In this document: piece by piece, positions 22,640 to 36,900 of the stretch
Layout of the letters: every line of letters starts with the position of its first letter
Position numbering within the stretch: position 1 is the first letter of the stretch
DNA from: Anastatus disparis
Lineage: Eukaryota > Arthropoda > Insecta > Hymenoptera > Eupelmidae
Reading direction: 5' to 3'
NCBI GenBank assembly: GCA_017163975.1
Contig: JAFFSR010000244.1
Span: 11,595,501-11,659,500, forward strand
Length of the DNA: 64,000 nucleotides
Notes under the pieces: model-generated
Told to the model about the DNA's origin: nothing
Seen by the model: only the letters and a program-made list of their open reading frames with translations
Database searches by the model: none
Program-made: the position numbers and the translations under genes

Positions 22640-24883
22640 AATGTGGTATAATTATATTTTCATATATTTTAATTTATATTAAAATTTTTAAGTAATAAAC
22701 GTAAAATATAAAATTTATATTTACAGAATATAGGTAAGAAGAGCCACTGTACAAAATGGAAGAAAACGGATAATTCAAATGATTTATTAAGATATTATTT
22801 TCAGTTATTAAGATAATATGGAATAAATAAAAAAATAGGGAAACGAAGATCGAATTAGCAACTTACAGATTTAAAAATTAATTAATTTTATAAACTTTAT
22901 AAAGTAGGTATGAAAAACGTATGATAAAAGAAATAAAAGAGATTCGCAACTTTGTTAATAATTTAAATTAAATTTTTTCAACTTTAGTATTGTATATTAT
23001 CAATATATAATGCGAAATTTAAAAAATTCTATTTGATATAGATTTGTTTGAATGTTAAATTTAATGTATAGTCGTAAAAAATGTATGATTGACAAAAGGT
23101 AATAAATAATTTTTCATGATGTTGATTAGCAAAAAATTTGTAGTATTTTAATTATATTTAATAAAATAAATTGGACTGAATTACAGACTTATTTGTATTT
23201 TCAATTATAAATTTTATTACCAATTTATAAATGCAATGCATATACTGCTCTAAATTGTTTGATAATGAGCATGACTCTGAAAAGGATTATCAGTTTTTAA
23301 TTCATTCCAAAATAATATTAAAGGTAGTTTCTTTGGTTTTATATTTTGTCAACAATAGTTTCGCCTGTGTTATATTTGAAATAGCATACGTTTCTGCAGA
23401 CAAGTCCCAAACATAATCTAAAGATTTACTTAAATATATCAGGAAAATTTTAAAGAAAATTTTAGTGTTTTGCGTAAAGGGGCATACACTCCTTAAATAG
23501 ATTCTGAAACTAAACGCAATTTGTTATACACAATTTTATCTGAAATCATTTCCCCAATTTTAAATTCTTCATAGTTTGTTAAAACTTATTCTTTTAAAAG
23601 TGACAATCCTTTCTCTTCTGTTTAGATTTGTTCAAATATTGAAACATATGGCGAAAAACCGATAATCTAATTCACGTAAAGGAATAGCAACGTGATTTTT
23701 TCTTAAAATTTTTACGATTTTACGTTTTAATAATAATATTAGTTTGCACAATTTTACGCGAAATTGTGAATGAATCGTGAAATTAAAATTCATTTTGTGA
23801 TTCATTTTATAAGAAGCTAAAAATTTTTTTAAATTTATCTTTAACAAACACTAAAAGTATAATACCTTTATGGGTTTTGGAAAAAAGTTTTTTGACTGTT
23901 TACGAAAATGTTCGTTTTATTAATTTCTGGATATTGCCGCAGAAAATATGAAGTATCTTCTTAGAAAAATGCAAATTGAACTACATTTATTTTTAAAAGT
24001 ATTTATTTTAATTGAATAAAATAATTTTGATTTGTACATGATGCTTTTTATAAGTAGTCCTTTAATTTATTTTTAAATTATATGGAATGTTTCCAAAGTT
24101 AAAAACACGATTGATATGGCAGTCATTGGTTCAATGACATAAGTTAATACTTTTTTTTTTTGCTATTTTGATAATTTTGCATCTGTAAAAATATACGCTT
24201 TGTTCTATATAATATTGAGAGGTATACACCAATTTAAAGTGAAATTTAAATTTCGTTAGTATTAAGCAATTATAAAAATCATAGGATTCATAATCCAAGA
24301 ACTCCAATCCAAATCCATATATCGCTTGAATGATACAAGAACCATTGTAAACATGTGTTTTTTTTACAAAAACGCTGAGAAGTTTCGTAGCTATAATTAG
24401 TATCAGAATGATAGCATAAATATATATATATCTGAATAAAACTTTTATTGACTTATTACTTTTTATATTACTTGAAATTTTAAGAAAAACATTAATTTTA
24501 ATAATATGGAAAACAAAAGAATTCAAAATTACTGTGCTTTTATTTTACAAGGTTAAAACTATTAACGTATATTTTGATTCATATTCGATCTTTATAAACT
24601 GGAACTGGTTTTGAAAATATTTATATTTACTTTTTTCAATCAGATCTGTGATATAATTTAAAACTTCTTTATCTTCTTTTATTTTCTAGATTTTCCCCAA
24701 AATAATTCTTTCAAAATCAGAACCTAAATGTAAAATTATGAATTTTAAAAAATATATTTGACTTTAAATCTTTATAAAAATAAACTAATTTAATAATAAA
24801 TAGTGAAATTTCATATTACAGATATATTTATTGAAATTTAATAATTATCAAAACATCGAAAAGTAACAGTTTAAAATTAATGA
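22640..24883 (+). other. Downstream of gene B, no supported gene
   Basis: AATAAATAAAAAAA near 22815 may be the poly(A) signal. The rest parallels 7775-10930 of unit 1 in broken blocks. An open frame at 23231-23416 has a counterpart at 8530 that is interrupted by stops, so I do not call it coding. SINE-like tail sequence lies at 24310-24440. Confidence 0.4.
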
Positions 24884-26143
24884 ATACCGTAAAACGAGGT
24901 AAAGTAAGCATTTTTTCGGGTGGGGTTCGATTTTTCGAAAGACCGATATTTTTTTGAGCTTAACGTAGAATCTCAAAATTTAGAATGATGCTATTGATAA
25001 CATTCATTTAAATTATTTAGAAATCTCATTTTCAATTCATGGCTGCAATCGAAATTTATTTATTTGAATAAATTATAATTGATATTTAGAATCGTAACAC
25101 GTACATAGAGCACCATATAATTATAAAATATTTCGAAATTTCTAACAAAATCTTTTGACAAGTATTGAAAGAATATACAAAAATATACTTTTGAAAACTC
25201 TATTAGAAATTTCGAAATATCTAATCATAATATGGTGTTCTGTATACTTGTTACTATTCTAAATATCAATTATAATTTATTCAAATAAATAAATTTCGAT
25301 AGCAGCCATGAATTGAAAACGAGATTTCTAAATAATTTAAATGAATGTTATCAATAGCATCATTCTAAATTTTGAGATTCTACGTTAAGCACAAAAAAAT
25401 ATCGGTCTTTCGAAAAATCGAACCCCACCCATTTTTTCATATATGATTTTCTAATTTTTTATGTACTGTTGATTATTTAACAATAATTATTTGTAAATTA
25501 TTAACAGAAGCTAAAAAAATTATTATTACTCGTACATAAAAGTACATAAGAAATTAGAAAATTATAAATGATAAACTGCTCGCTTTGGGTGGGGTTCGAT
25601 TTTTCGAAAGACCGATATTTTTTTGTGCTTAACGTAGAATCTCAAAATTTAGAATGATGCTATTGATAACATTCATTTAAATTATTTAGAAATCTCATTT
25701 TCAATTCATGGCTGCAATCGAAATTTATTTATTCGAATAAATTATAATTGATATTTAGAATCGTAACACGTACATAGAGCACCATATAATTATAAAATAT
25801 TTCGAAATTTCTAATAAAATCTTTTGACAAGTATTGAAAGAATATACAAAAATATACTTTTGAAAACTCTATTAGAAATTTCGAAATATCTAATCATAAT
25901 AAGGTGTTCTGTATACTTGTTATTATTCTAAATATCAATTATAATTTATTCGAATAAATGAATTTCGATAGCAGCCATGAATCGAAAACGAGAATTCTAA
26001 ATAATTTAAATGAATGTTATCAATAGCATCATTCTAAATTTTGAAATTCTACGTTAAGCACAAAAAAATATCGGTCTTTCGAAAATTCGAACCCCACCCC
26101 TCGCTTTACCCCACACTGCCCGCTTTACCCCGTTTTATGGTAT
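24884..26143. repeat. Foldback element holding two copies of a 513-bp palindrome
   Basis: Outer ends are ATACCGTAAAACGAGG and CCCCGTTTTATGGTAT. Inside, 24918-25430 is one near-perfect palindrome starting GGGTGGGGTTCGATTTTTCG, and 25587-26099 repeats the same palindrome in tandem, with a 156-bp spacer that also folds back on itself (TTTCTAATTTTTTATGTAC with GTACATAAGAAATTAGAAA). The two copies differ at few positions. No ORF. Unit 1 has no counterpart. Confidence 0.85.
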
Positions 26144-27327
26144 GCGAGACAAACAATTATTATCTAAAATTTAGAATAATTCATTTTTCTTAACTTAAAG
26201 CACAATAATAGATATGTAAGAATCATTTTAATTTATTTACTAATGAAAAGTCAAATAATGGATTTAAGCAGAGAAAGCTCCTTATTTTTTAAGAGCACCT
26301 TTTTGGCTTTTTTATTTTTTAATTAATAATACTATTCTTTCATTGAATATGTAACTCAACCGTTGAGTGATATCAATTGAATATTTGTTCTGTTCAGGAT
26401 CTGTCAAGCAGCATAACAGATAAAGTATATTCGTGATCAGACTATAAGAAGTTAGTTTAGTGATTGATTCAATTCAGTATGAAAGAAAAACTTTTTTACT
26501 ATTTTTATTTATACTAATAATCTTTTTTTAAACAATTTTCTGCACCTTGTTAATGTTTAAAATATGAATTACGGGTTTCGTCATTGGAAAAACTCACCCC
26601 CATAGAGCTTTTGTTCAATACACAATCTTCGCGGTACTTTTGATTAAAATTCAAGAATATATGGATTATTTGGATTAAATTATTACATTTTATTTGTCAT
26701 TTAAACTAACGCCGTACGATTATTTATAATATTTCTGATTGTATCGCTTGGGTGCTTTATCACCTTCTTGTTTGATATAAATAAAAAAAGCATCAGTTTG
26801 AGAAATATAAAGTGGAGAATCTAGTAAAAATTTTTAATCGAAATAAGTTTCACTTGAGAAAAGTACCGTTAAGATAGTATTCTGATCAAAAACTCTATAG
26901 CTATGATAATATATGAATACTTTTCTTTTAAGTAATTTACTAATTAAAAATTTTTATGGTATTGATTTGAATTATGTATAGATATAGAAACGATTTTTTT
27001 TACTAAAAACTGTCTAAAGTTGCAGCGGTACGGTCTAATGGTTTGAAAGACTTAGTTATGGGCGCTTATAATTATATTTAAAGAAAAATGTTTAAAAAAC
27101 GATCGTTATTGATATGTGTATATTTCTGCTTAGAAATGGCTTTAATAAATTCAAAACAAATGAAATCTAAGTAGAGAATGCAAGTTTCAATTTGCTGTTT
27201 TCAGAATTGAGAAATAGTTTTTCAGTTGTTTTAAACTTATTAAAGATATTTCTGCTGAATTATACACATTTCAGCAATGAGCTATTTTTAAACTTTTATT
27301 ATTTAAAATACAGTTTTTTTAAGTTTT
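26144..27327 (+). other. Unit-2 intergenic DNA
   Basis: Parallels 14130-14870 of unit 1 (for example TTCTGATTGTATCGCTTG and TTGTTTGATATAAAT). No open frame or RNA gene that I can support. Confidence 0.4.
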
Positions 27328-27452
27328 CAGAGACAGACTGATGGACTCGTAACTCGGAAGTCCGAGTTCGAATCCCAGTTTCGGCTGAATGATACAAGTG
27401 TCACCGTATAAAAGTGGTTAGCATAAATACAGCAACCTCAAATAAAAAAAAA
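27328..27452 (+). repeat. tRNA-derived SINE closing unit 2
   Basis: Head with GACTCGTAACTCGG and a good B-box GAGTTCGAATCCC, then GGCTGAATGATACAAG and an A-rich end (AAATAAAAAAAAA). Paralogue of 15675-15853. Positions 27453-27993 between it and gene C hold no gene; this is the likely gene C promoter region. Confidence 0.65.
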
Positions 27453-27993
27453 TAACTCAATTTATACATCGTTAAAAAAATATGGAAGCGCCTACGGGAC
27501 CTGAAATTTAACTTAACAATGCTTAAATAACTCATTTCTGATTGGTGAGAGTCTACTTCGAGTGAGCTTCGCGTGCTCTCGGCGACCTGAATACGGCTAA
27601 AGGACATATAACAACGTTAAACGCTTTCATTTCTTTTTCAACTTTATTGCTAACTTCACAAAGCTGTCACCAGAGGCCGTATTCGCCATGCTTGTTAAAT
27701 CATATATAAACATCGGGTATATGATCTAGTCCAAGTGCGTCGTTCGATCTTACAGGAAATTCAATATGTCGCAATGAGCTGTAATGAAGTTTGTATGTCA
27801 CTTTGAGTTGTATTGAAAATCTAGTACGACCCTCGGGATGTATAAAGTTAGTATATTCTTATAAAATATAATTCAGAAGCAGCAGTACTATCTGAGTGCA
27901 TAAAATCAGTTATTACAAATTCATGCAGCTACCTATCTGATTTCTTGGGCATAAAAAACTATGTTATGAAAAATAAATTATAATTTTTAAAAA

Positions 27994-30900
27994 ATGGAGG
28001 ATAATAATTCTGATAGCGACATTGCAAATCTAGATAGTGACAATGACAGTGATAATAGTGAAAACGCACATGATTTAGAAGAACAAGAAACATCAAATAC
28101 AATTCCGATTAGTTCAAGGAGGTTATATGAAAGACAATATGAAAAGTTTAAAGATTGGTGTTTACAAATGAAAACAACCGAAACGGACGATAAAGTGATA
28201 TTGACTTATTTTCAAACATTATCAAAACGTTTCAAAGCAACTACTTTATGGTCAGTATACAGTAGACTTAAACCAATACTGTTATTAAAAGAAAATATAG
28301 ATATGAGAAAAAATAAAAAATTACAAAGTTTTTTAAAACAAAAAGAAAAACAACACACTGTCAAAAAAACAAAAGTCTTCACAAAAGAACAAGTTTCAAG
28401 GTTTTTGGAAACTGCACCGGATGATGATTTCCTTTTACATAAGGTTAGTTTACATAATTTATTTTTAGTACATAATTTATTTCAAATAATTTTATAAAAC
28501 CAGAATATTTATCTCAACAGGTAGTTTTAATTGTTGGTCTATATGGACGTCTACGTACAGTAGAATTATTAAAAATAAATATGAGCCATATAAAACGACA
28601 AGGTAATTTATACTATATATCATTACCTACAAAAAAAAAGAGTGGAAAAAAATCATTCGTTATAAGTGAAGAAGCTTCTGGATATCTATCTAAATACATG
28701 CGCCGACGTCCTTCAGGTGAACAACGATTCTTTCTACAATATCGCAATAAAACTTGCATACGTCAGGTACATTTATATATTCATATTATTTAGATCTTTA
28801 AACAATAAACTAATCTAAAATATAAAATAAACATTTATAGAATCTAGGAAAAAATAAAATTGGTTCCATGCCAAAAGATATAGCTGAATTTTTAGATCTT
28901 CCTGATTCTGTACGTTATACAGGACATGCATTTAGAAGTACTTCAACAATGTTGCTAAATGACGAGGCGGCTAATATATTAAGTTTTAACAATTATCGTG
29001 AAAGGAATCTTCTTCTTCTTGTAAGCAATTTTTTTATATTCCAATGATTACTTAGTAAAACTTAATTTAAAAATTTTACTTGAGATTATGTGTTCATGAT
29101 TATTGTTTTTTATTATAACTAAATTTTAAAACAATTACACATTTTTTAATAAAAAAGATTAATTAGCTCATGGATATTTAAATCATTAAAAAGACTAATA
29201 TGTACAGTATTGTTTATAAATCATTTATTTTGACTCAATAAGGAGTACAAAATAATATACCTTATGATCTATTTATAATTAAATTATTAATCTCTAGAAT
29301 TTTATATTTAAGAAAATTTCATAGACAATTTTTAATTAAAATTTGTTATGTATGGTAATAGATATGAAAATAATTATTTCAATTAATTTTTTTTCAGAAT
29401 GAAACCATGAATTCATATAATAATAAAGATGAACGGAATCAATCTGATTATATCAGTATGTATCTTAAATTCAAAATATGCACAAATATTTTAATTTTTG
29501 CATGTTATTAATCATTACTGATTTAATTAAATATTTCAAGATAAAAACAATTTTGGTTCTAATTTATTTTAAATTAATTATATGAAAATTATTAATATAA
29601 ATAACTATTATTGCATTTGATTGCAGATAAAGGTGTTGTAAATAGTCACAGTAATGAAGAAAGGCTTTCTTCAACATTTATAAGCTGCGAAACAATAAAA
29701 CAAGAAAGTGACAACGATTTAGAGGTTAATATGAATGTAGAAAATACTATGTTTAGGGCAGACTGATACATTTTGCCTAACCAATTTTTATATAAAACTT
29801 TTTATGTATTGTAATAGACCTAAAAATAATTTCAATTAATTTTTTTTTCAGGATGAAACCATGCAAACACATAGGCTTTCTTCACCATTTATAAACTGTG
29901 AAACAATAAAGCAAGAAAACGATATTTCAGAGGTTAATATGAATATAGAAAATTCTATGTTTAGGATAAACTGATACACTTTGCCTAATCAATTTTTATA
30001 TGAAACTTTTTATGTATTGTAATAGACATGAAAATAATTTCAATTAATTTTTTTTTTCAGAATGAAACCATACAATCACATAATAATAAAGATGGACAGA
30101 GTCAATCTGATTATGCCAGTATGTATTTCAAATTTAAAATACGCATAAATACACTATTTTTTTTTTTAGAAAATTTTCAATTTTTAATAAATTATTTTAG
30201 TCCTAATTTATTCTAAATTGCTTCAATTATTAGTATAAATATCTACCATTTCATTTAATTCCAGATGCAGGTATTGAAAATAATTATAATAATGAAGAGA
30301 AATCAACTTCAGCCCATTTAAACTGTGAAATAATAAAACAAGAACACGACTACAATTTAGAAATTAATTTAGATACAGAAAATTCTATTGAAGAAGGAAC
30401 TAACTATAACCCAGGTATATAATTATTAGATTAATTCAAATGAAAATTTTTTCAGTAAAAGATACAATAATTTATTTTGAGTAAAATTTATAATATCTAT
30501 GACTGTTGTCAATGTAAATGATCAAAATTTTACTGGAAAAAATGTAATAGTTTTGTTTTCTTATAATTATTGTTAAATTTTATTTGTGTTGGTAAATAAA
30601 ATAAAAAAAAAAATTATTTTTGAATAATGATTTAATTTATTTCCAGATGAAATTACTACAGAAAATTGTGATTATGATTCGATACACAAAGAAAATTTTT
30701 CTACAGTATTTGTAAGTTGTGGAATTTTAGAGGAAGATCATGACAATGATATAGAGCATGACATAAGAGAAGAAGATCCTTTCCAGGAAAAAACTCATCC
30801 AAGTGCGTAATTATTTATTATTTTATTTAATATGAATTGTTTTGATTATAAAAATAATAATTATTATTTGTTCTTTATAGAGGAAATCAGAGATGATTCT

Positions 30901-33900
30901 AATTGTAATAAAAATCATAAAGGAAGTTCTTCTAACTCTGAAATAATAGAAGAAGATCATGATACTGCTGATAATAGCGGTATGTAATTTTATTATTTAT
31001 TTAATTTATGGGGGATCTATTGATTAAAAATAAAGATGGTTCATAGAAAAAATATAAATCCAAAAGATAAATATCAATTTATATTACAAAAATACATTTA
31101 TTAGAAAACAAAATTCTTCAGATTTTTTTAATCAGAAAAACGTTTTTTATTGACAATTAATTTTATTGAGATAAATAAATTAAATTTTTTATAAAGAGAA
31201 ATTAGTAACAAGTATTTTTGAATTATGAAAATAATTATTTTATAGTAAAATAATTTATAAAAATGATTTGCAGATTCATTCTCTAACCATCAGTTTGATG
31301 ATGAAACATCTACATTGGATAAAAATAATGTTACATCAAAGTCTAAAGCAGAGAAAGAATTTGTAAAATGTTCAAGATGTGGAATACAATTAAAAAATTT
31401 AGATATGATGAGAAAGCATGTCAAACGTTGTATAGAACTAAATTATTTTTGTAAATTATGTCCGTATAAATCGAAGTATAAAGAATGTTTTGACAAACAT
31501 CAAGAAGTTCATCTTGAACACACAAAAGGAGAGAATGACAAAGAAGGTATGAATAACTAATAATTATATAATTAAATTAAGTAGTTTCTGGGTATTATTG
31601 GATTACAGCGTTTAAAATTATTTGATTGCATATAAAATTTCTTTTTAATATTTTGCACACATTTATGCAATATACAATTGTATACGTTAATTGAGATGTA
31701 ACAAGTTGTCATATTATACTATAAGTATTACGATTTTTTTTATAACTTTGTGATTCTGATCATATTATTATTTCTGTTGTAACAGCGAATAAGTTGCTGG
31801 AAAAATCAAAACATCGGTATTCTGCTGCTTATTCTGAATTGAAGAAATGGCAAAAACAACATGATACTAATTCACTGGATGAAAAGATTTTTTTAGAGTA
31901 TTTTGAAGACTTGTCTAAAACGCATGCTCCACCAACACTATGGGCTCGTTTCTCTATGTTAAAAGCCACAGTCAATACTTATGATAATATAAACATTGGT
32001 GCCTATAAGAATTTAATTGCTTTTCTCAAAGAGAAAAATGTGGGTTACAAAGTAAAAAAATCAAAAGTCTTTTCTTCGTCTGAAATATCTAAATTTTGTA
32101 ATGATGCTCCAGATGATACATATTTGGTTGCAAAAGTAAGTACAATATCTATGAGTACAAAGAATAGTTATAATATATATACTTTATAACAGAGTTTTGT
32201 TCTCTTTTTCCTAATTTATCAAGACCTTTGCCTTGGACTTTACTTTCTTTCCTCTCTTTCTTTTCCATTTTCTGATAAGTGTTAATTTTACTCTAATCGA
32301 AATTTAATTGCCAAAGACTGAAATTTATAACACTTTGGTAATTATAATTTCTTTGCAATACAAAATAAAAAAATCATTGACACAATAAAGTATTTTAATC
32401 AATATTAGATTTTTATTCTTGTTACTAATATTTGTTATAGGTTGTTCTCATCTTCGGCATAACTGGTGCTTGTCGACTTGAGGAGTTAACACATATGACA
32501 GTTAACCACATTCAAGACCATAATAATATATATTTGGTTACAGTTCCTAGAACGAAATCCGGCATTACACGTTCATTTACTATTGTAGGAGATTTTTATA
32601 AAATAGTTCAACAGTATATAAAATTACGACCAGAAGAATGCGATACTGACCGATTTTTTTTATGCTATCGTGGTGGAAAATGTACGAAACAAGTGGTTGG
32701 AGTTAACACAATTGGTACTATACCATCTCGTATTGCTAAATATTTAGAGTTGCCTGAGCCAGAATTGTATACCGGGCATAGTTTTCGTCGAACATCTGCA
32801 AAATTGCTTGTTGAAGCAGGAGGGGATGTTAGCATTCTCAAGAGGAAAGGTGCATGGAAATCGAAAACTATGGCAGATAGTTATGTTACTCCAATCAGTA
32901 ATGAAAAAGGAATCGGTGCACAAATCACAAGCTCCATAATGATTTCAAAACCATCAACTTCTTCATCATCATCCGATTGCGATGAACCTATGCCAAAGTC
33001 TGCAAAACTAGATTCTAATAATGTAAATACATCTCAAACAACAGATCAGTCATCTTCTGAAAGACTACCAGATTCATCCACTTCAAATGTAGATAATACA
33101 TCAAACTCAGAAACTGGGGGACAATTTAAAGAATGTCCAAAATGTAAAAAAATGTTAAATTATTCAGAGTCATTAAAAAAACATATTAAATTATGTGGAG
33201 TAGAACAGACTTATTCGTGTGAATTCTGTTCTTACAAATCCAAATTTAAAAAATGTTTTGATAGACATAAAAGATGTCATCTTGAAAGTATGAAAGCTTC
33301 CGTGAAAGGTGTTACAGAAGGTATGTATAATTTTTTTATCTTACAGTGTTTCTGATTACTTGATTAAATTGTATATTTATTTATTTTTCAATGGGTAAAA
33401 ATCATGAGGTATTAAAAATAACTGTATATAATGTCATTTTATACAGATGAAGCACAAATATCACTCTCAAGCAGAGTGTTTCTTTTTCGGATCACTGATT
33501 TTGCTCAAATTATTGGAGATAATTCTGGATGCATGAACATGAACAAAGCCAAAATTTTAGACTTAAACGCTCTATATTTCTAGTTACAAGCAATTAAAGA
33601 AAGTCACTAGAAAATTTACTGGATTTTCAAACGTTTATTCTTCTTTAGTTATAATAGATAGAAGCTTAAAACTTTTTTAAAATAAAAACTGAACACAAAT
33701 TCTTTAGAAATAGCACTTATAATATATTAAAATATTATTTTTGCCCAAAGTTAAAGCATAATAAAAAATGGACTTGTATTTCCTTTTTGAAACATTAGTT
33801 AATAATAAAAGCTGAAATGTGGTCCAATCTTAATTACTCTCTAACTTTGGAAAGGAATAATGTTTTGATGTACTATAAGTGCTATTTCGAAAGGATTTGT

Positions 33901-36900
33901 GCTCAGTTTTCATTAAAAAAGATTTTAAGCTTTTATCTTTAACAACTAAAGAAGAAGAAATTTTGGCTTTCTTCATGTTAATGTATAAAATTTGAGCAAA
34001 ATCGGTGACCCGAAAGAGAAACACTCTCCTTTTCAGCCACATAAGTGCAGTACTAAAATCCAAAATATAACAATAAATAGACCATCCACAGAAAATATAA
34101 AAATAAAAACTACTTTACTCATACAATATAACGCACTTAAAAAAAATTATAGTATATATCTAACCATTTTTCATACTTATTACAAACTTTAAAAAATGCT
34201 TTTATTACTGTTTAAAATTATTTTAAAAAATTACAACATACTGTGTGTGAAATTGAACTTTCTATGTATTTTTATTTTTTTGTTATTGTTGCACAAAGCA
34301 CTGGATTTCAATTTTTAGATAAAACCTGTCTAAAGCAGTGCTTTGTAAATTAAAGATAAATTTATATAAATTACTATGGATATATTTTTGGTCTTTTAAA
34401 GTTGTAAATTTTTAAGAAAAATTAAGATAGTATTTAACTGTTGTGTAAAATTCATTTTTAAATAATGTATGTATTTAAATGATTTATAATACCGTGAAAT
34501 AAAATTCGAATTTTTTATTTACTGTTGAGTAAAATGTTTTAATACAGAAAGAGTTCCTTAGCTTATGTATTAAATATTTGTATTTCATATACTTTTTGAA
34601 ATTGTAGTCTTTACGTCAAATCTATCATAATTTGAGTCAATCAACAAAGAATAACTAGAAAAATGTGTATCCTGTTCAGTCGTCTTCAAAAAAAAGGATT
34701 TGAATTCATGTTTGAATGATTATTAATGATAAGACATTAATATTTTGAAATTTTGAGGTTTAGTCTACCTTTAGTTCCAGAGATATAAAACCTCAAAGAT
34801 GCACTTATGCACTCCTTTTTACTCTCTTACTTAAAAGTTTATCCAAATTTTCCGCAACTCAATGCAAATATGTTGTGTCGATTATTTAACACGAATTATT
34901 CGTCATATTAAGCGGAAAATGGTACCAAGAAATACAATGTATTTCTAATAATTATATCTAATATATTTTTATAATATAATAATTTTAATAATTTATATCT
35001 AATAAATTAAAGTATGACCTCGGGCAATATACATTAGGTCTTATGGCTCCGCTTAACATCGCGAATAATCGACGAGACCTCAAATAAAAAACAAAGTCTG
35101 ATATCTATTTTTCGCAGAGATATTAGGTTTCTATTTAAAATATGTGATTGATGTGCTATAATGGGAGAAATGATCATCTTTAGGTGGTCATATTTTATTT
35201 TACTTTAAAAATATACAAAATTTTACATCGTTTCCTAAGAGTTTCTATAATTTTACGTAAGAGCTAATAAATTTTTTTCGTATGTTTCACTACTTAAAAC
35301 TACTTTCACAAAAGAATTTAATCAACACTCAAATGGTGATGGGCTAAGAATAATGCATAAGAGTAGCTTGAAGGTTTATACTTTTGAAACTGAGAAAATA
35401 TAATATAAAGGAGCATTTATAAGAACTTGAATACCCAAACAACTAAGACTCTTACAAACAAATGCATGAAAGATAAAACGAAGCACAAATTAAATGCTTT
35501 AATTTAAGTTTTGTCGCATCAAAAAAGCTTTTGTGGTTCAAAAGTTACAGGCGATTAAAATATGTTAATGAAATAGGATAAAAAATTGATCATGCGTAGT
35601 ATGCTAAAAAAAAATTAATAAATATATAGCAGTTTTCAATTAGGCATAACTTTTGAACTATTGAAGCTTTTCTTGTGCAAAAAAGCTTAGATTCAAGCAT
35701 TTAATTTGTGCTTTATTTTATCTTTCATAGGCTTTAATTCCAAACTTTAAAACTTTGGGTTTTTTATCATGAATTATGATTTGGATACAAATTTTAATCC
35801 ATTTTTGAAGACGACCAAACAGGCAATCTTTGGCCAAATAGACCACTTTTTATATGTAAGGAAGGCAATTTACAATCATCACTAATAAAAAAACGTGTTT
35901 GATTTCTTTTACTATCTTTCATTTATCATTTTTTATAAATCCATTTTTTTTAAACTTATCAGAACATTTTTTAAGATTTTATCTATTTTGATATAAGTAA
36001 CATTACAAAACATTACTTTTTATTATAAACAATTTAGAATTCGTTACATAAGTCTTACATTCAATGTGCTTTATTCATAAATACGCTGAAAAATTCCCAT
36101 AACCAAAAATCTCAAATGAGATCTCATGCCAAAATCTCATCTGATGATATTTTTTATTTGCATATAAATTATTAAAAATAAATTTAATCTTAAAAAACTA
36201 TTGAAAACTTTTATAAATTTTCTAAATTTTTTGGATCCTTCAATCGACCAAAAATAGTTTAAAACATGCAAAAGTTAAAAAATATCATCAGATGAGATTT
36301 TGGTACGAGATCATAAAAATACGGATTATTGATTTAGATACTATTATCGTCGAATGAGAATAATAAGGTACTAATTCGATCAAACGCTGAAAACGTCGAT
36401 TCGGCTGAATGGTCATAGTAACATTATAATTTTGTTAAATTTGTGAAAAGACAGTAACTCGGAAAAGCACGTAAAAAAATACTAACCCAACTGAGCGCAT
36501 GAGAAGTTTTTAACTCGGCTAAGAGATAAAAAAAATTCTAATTTAGGCTCTCCGTTTTTTCATCGTCGAAAATCCATTTTTTATTTATGCTGTATCTCAA
36601 AAGTTATTTATCTGCCTCTCTTATTCATGAATTGATTTTCCTTTGAAAACTTATTTTATAAAGCTTTTTTAAAAATAAATGAATCAACATCTTTTTACGC
36701 ACTCTTTCAAGTTAGCGACTTTTTACAAACTAACTGATGAGTTATGATTTTACTATGGTCTTAGTCAAATAAGCATCTTTTCTGCCTTTTTATTTAGTAC
36801 TTATTTACTCTAATTGAACGTTATGATACAGATATAATCTAGTAAGAATTATTTGAAATGACAAATAATATTTTGTTGCATTTTTATCAGGAAAATCGAA

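Larger units (their letters stand above)
1960..27452 (+). repeat. Large tandem segmental duplication: unit 1 about 1960-15853, unit 2 about 15854-27452
   Basis: Non-coding blocks match in order on both sides as well as genes A and B: 1975-2200 with 15850-16075, 2765-2880 with 17685-17780, the promoters, the introns, 8530-9300 with 23240-23940, 13732-13830 with 24450-24530, 14130-14270 with 26700-26815, and a SINE closing each unit (15675 and 27328). The units differ by later insertions: the 10934-13705 transposon and two foldback elements in unit 1, and those at 16200, 17043 and 24884 in unit 2. Boundaries are approximate. One exon compared by eye (82 codons) differs at about 10 residues, so the duplication is not very young. 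Confidence 0.8.

Noticed and set aside
23231..23416. 61-residue ORF with a YCSKLFDNEHDSEKDY start
   Set aside because: The matching sequence in unit 1 at 8530 has an early stop and no splice or frame conservation.
33446..33582. Extra exon of gene C after an ATACAG acceptor
   Set aside because: The open frame enters the foldback element at 33471 and would end there; joining exon 13 directly to 36891 keeps phase and gives a complete third domain.
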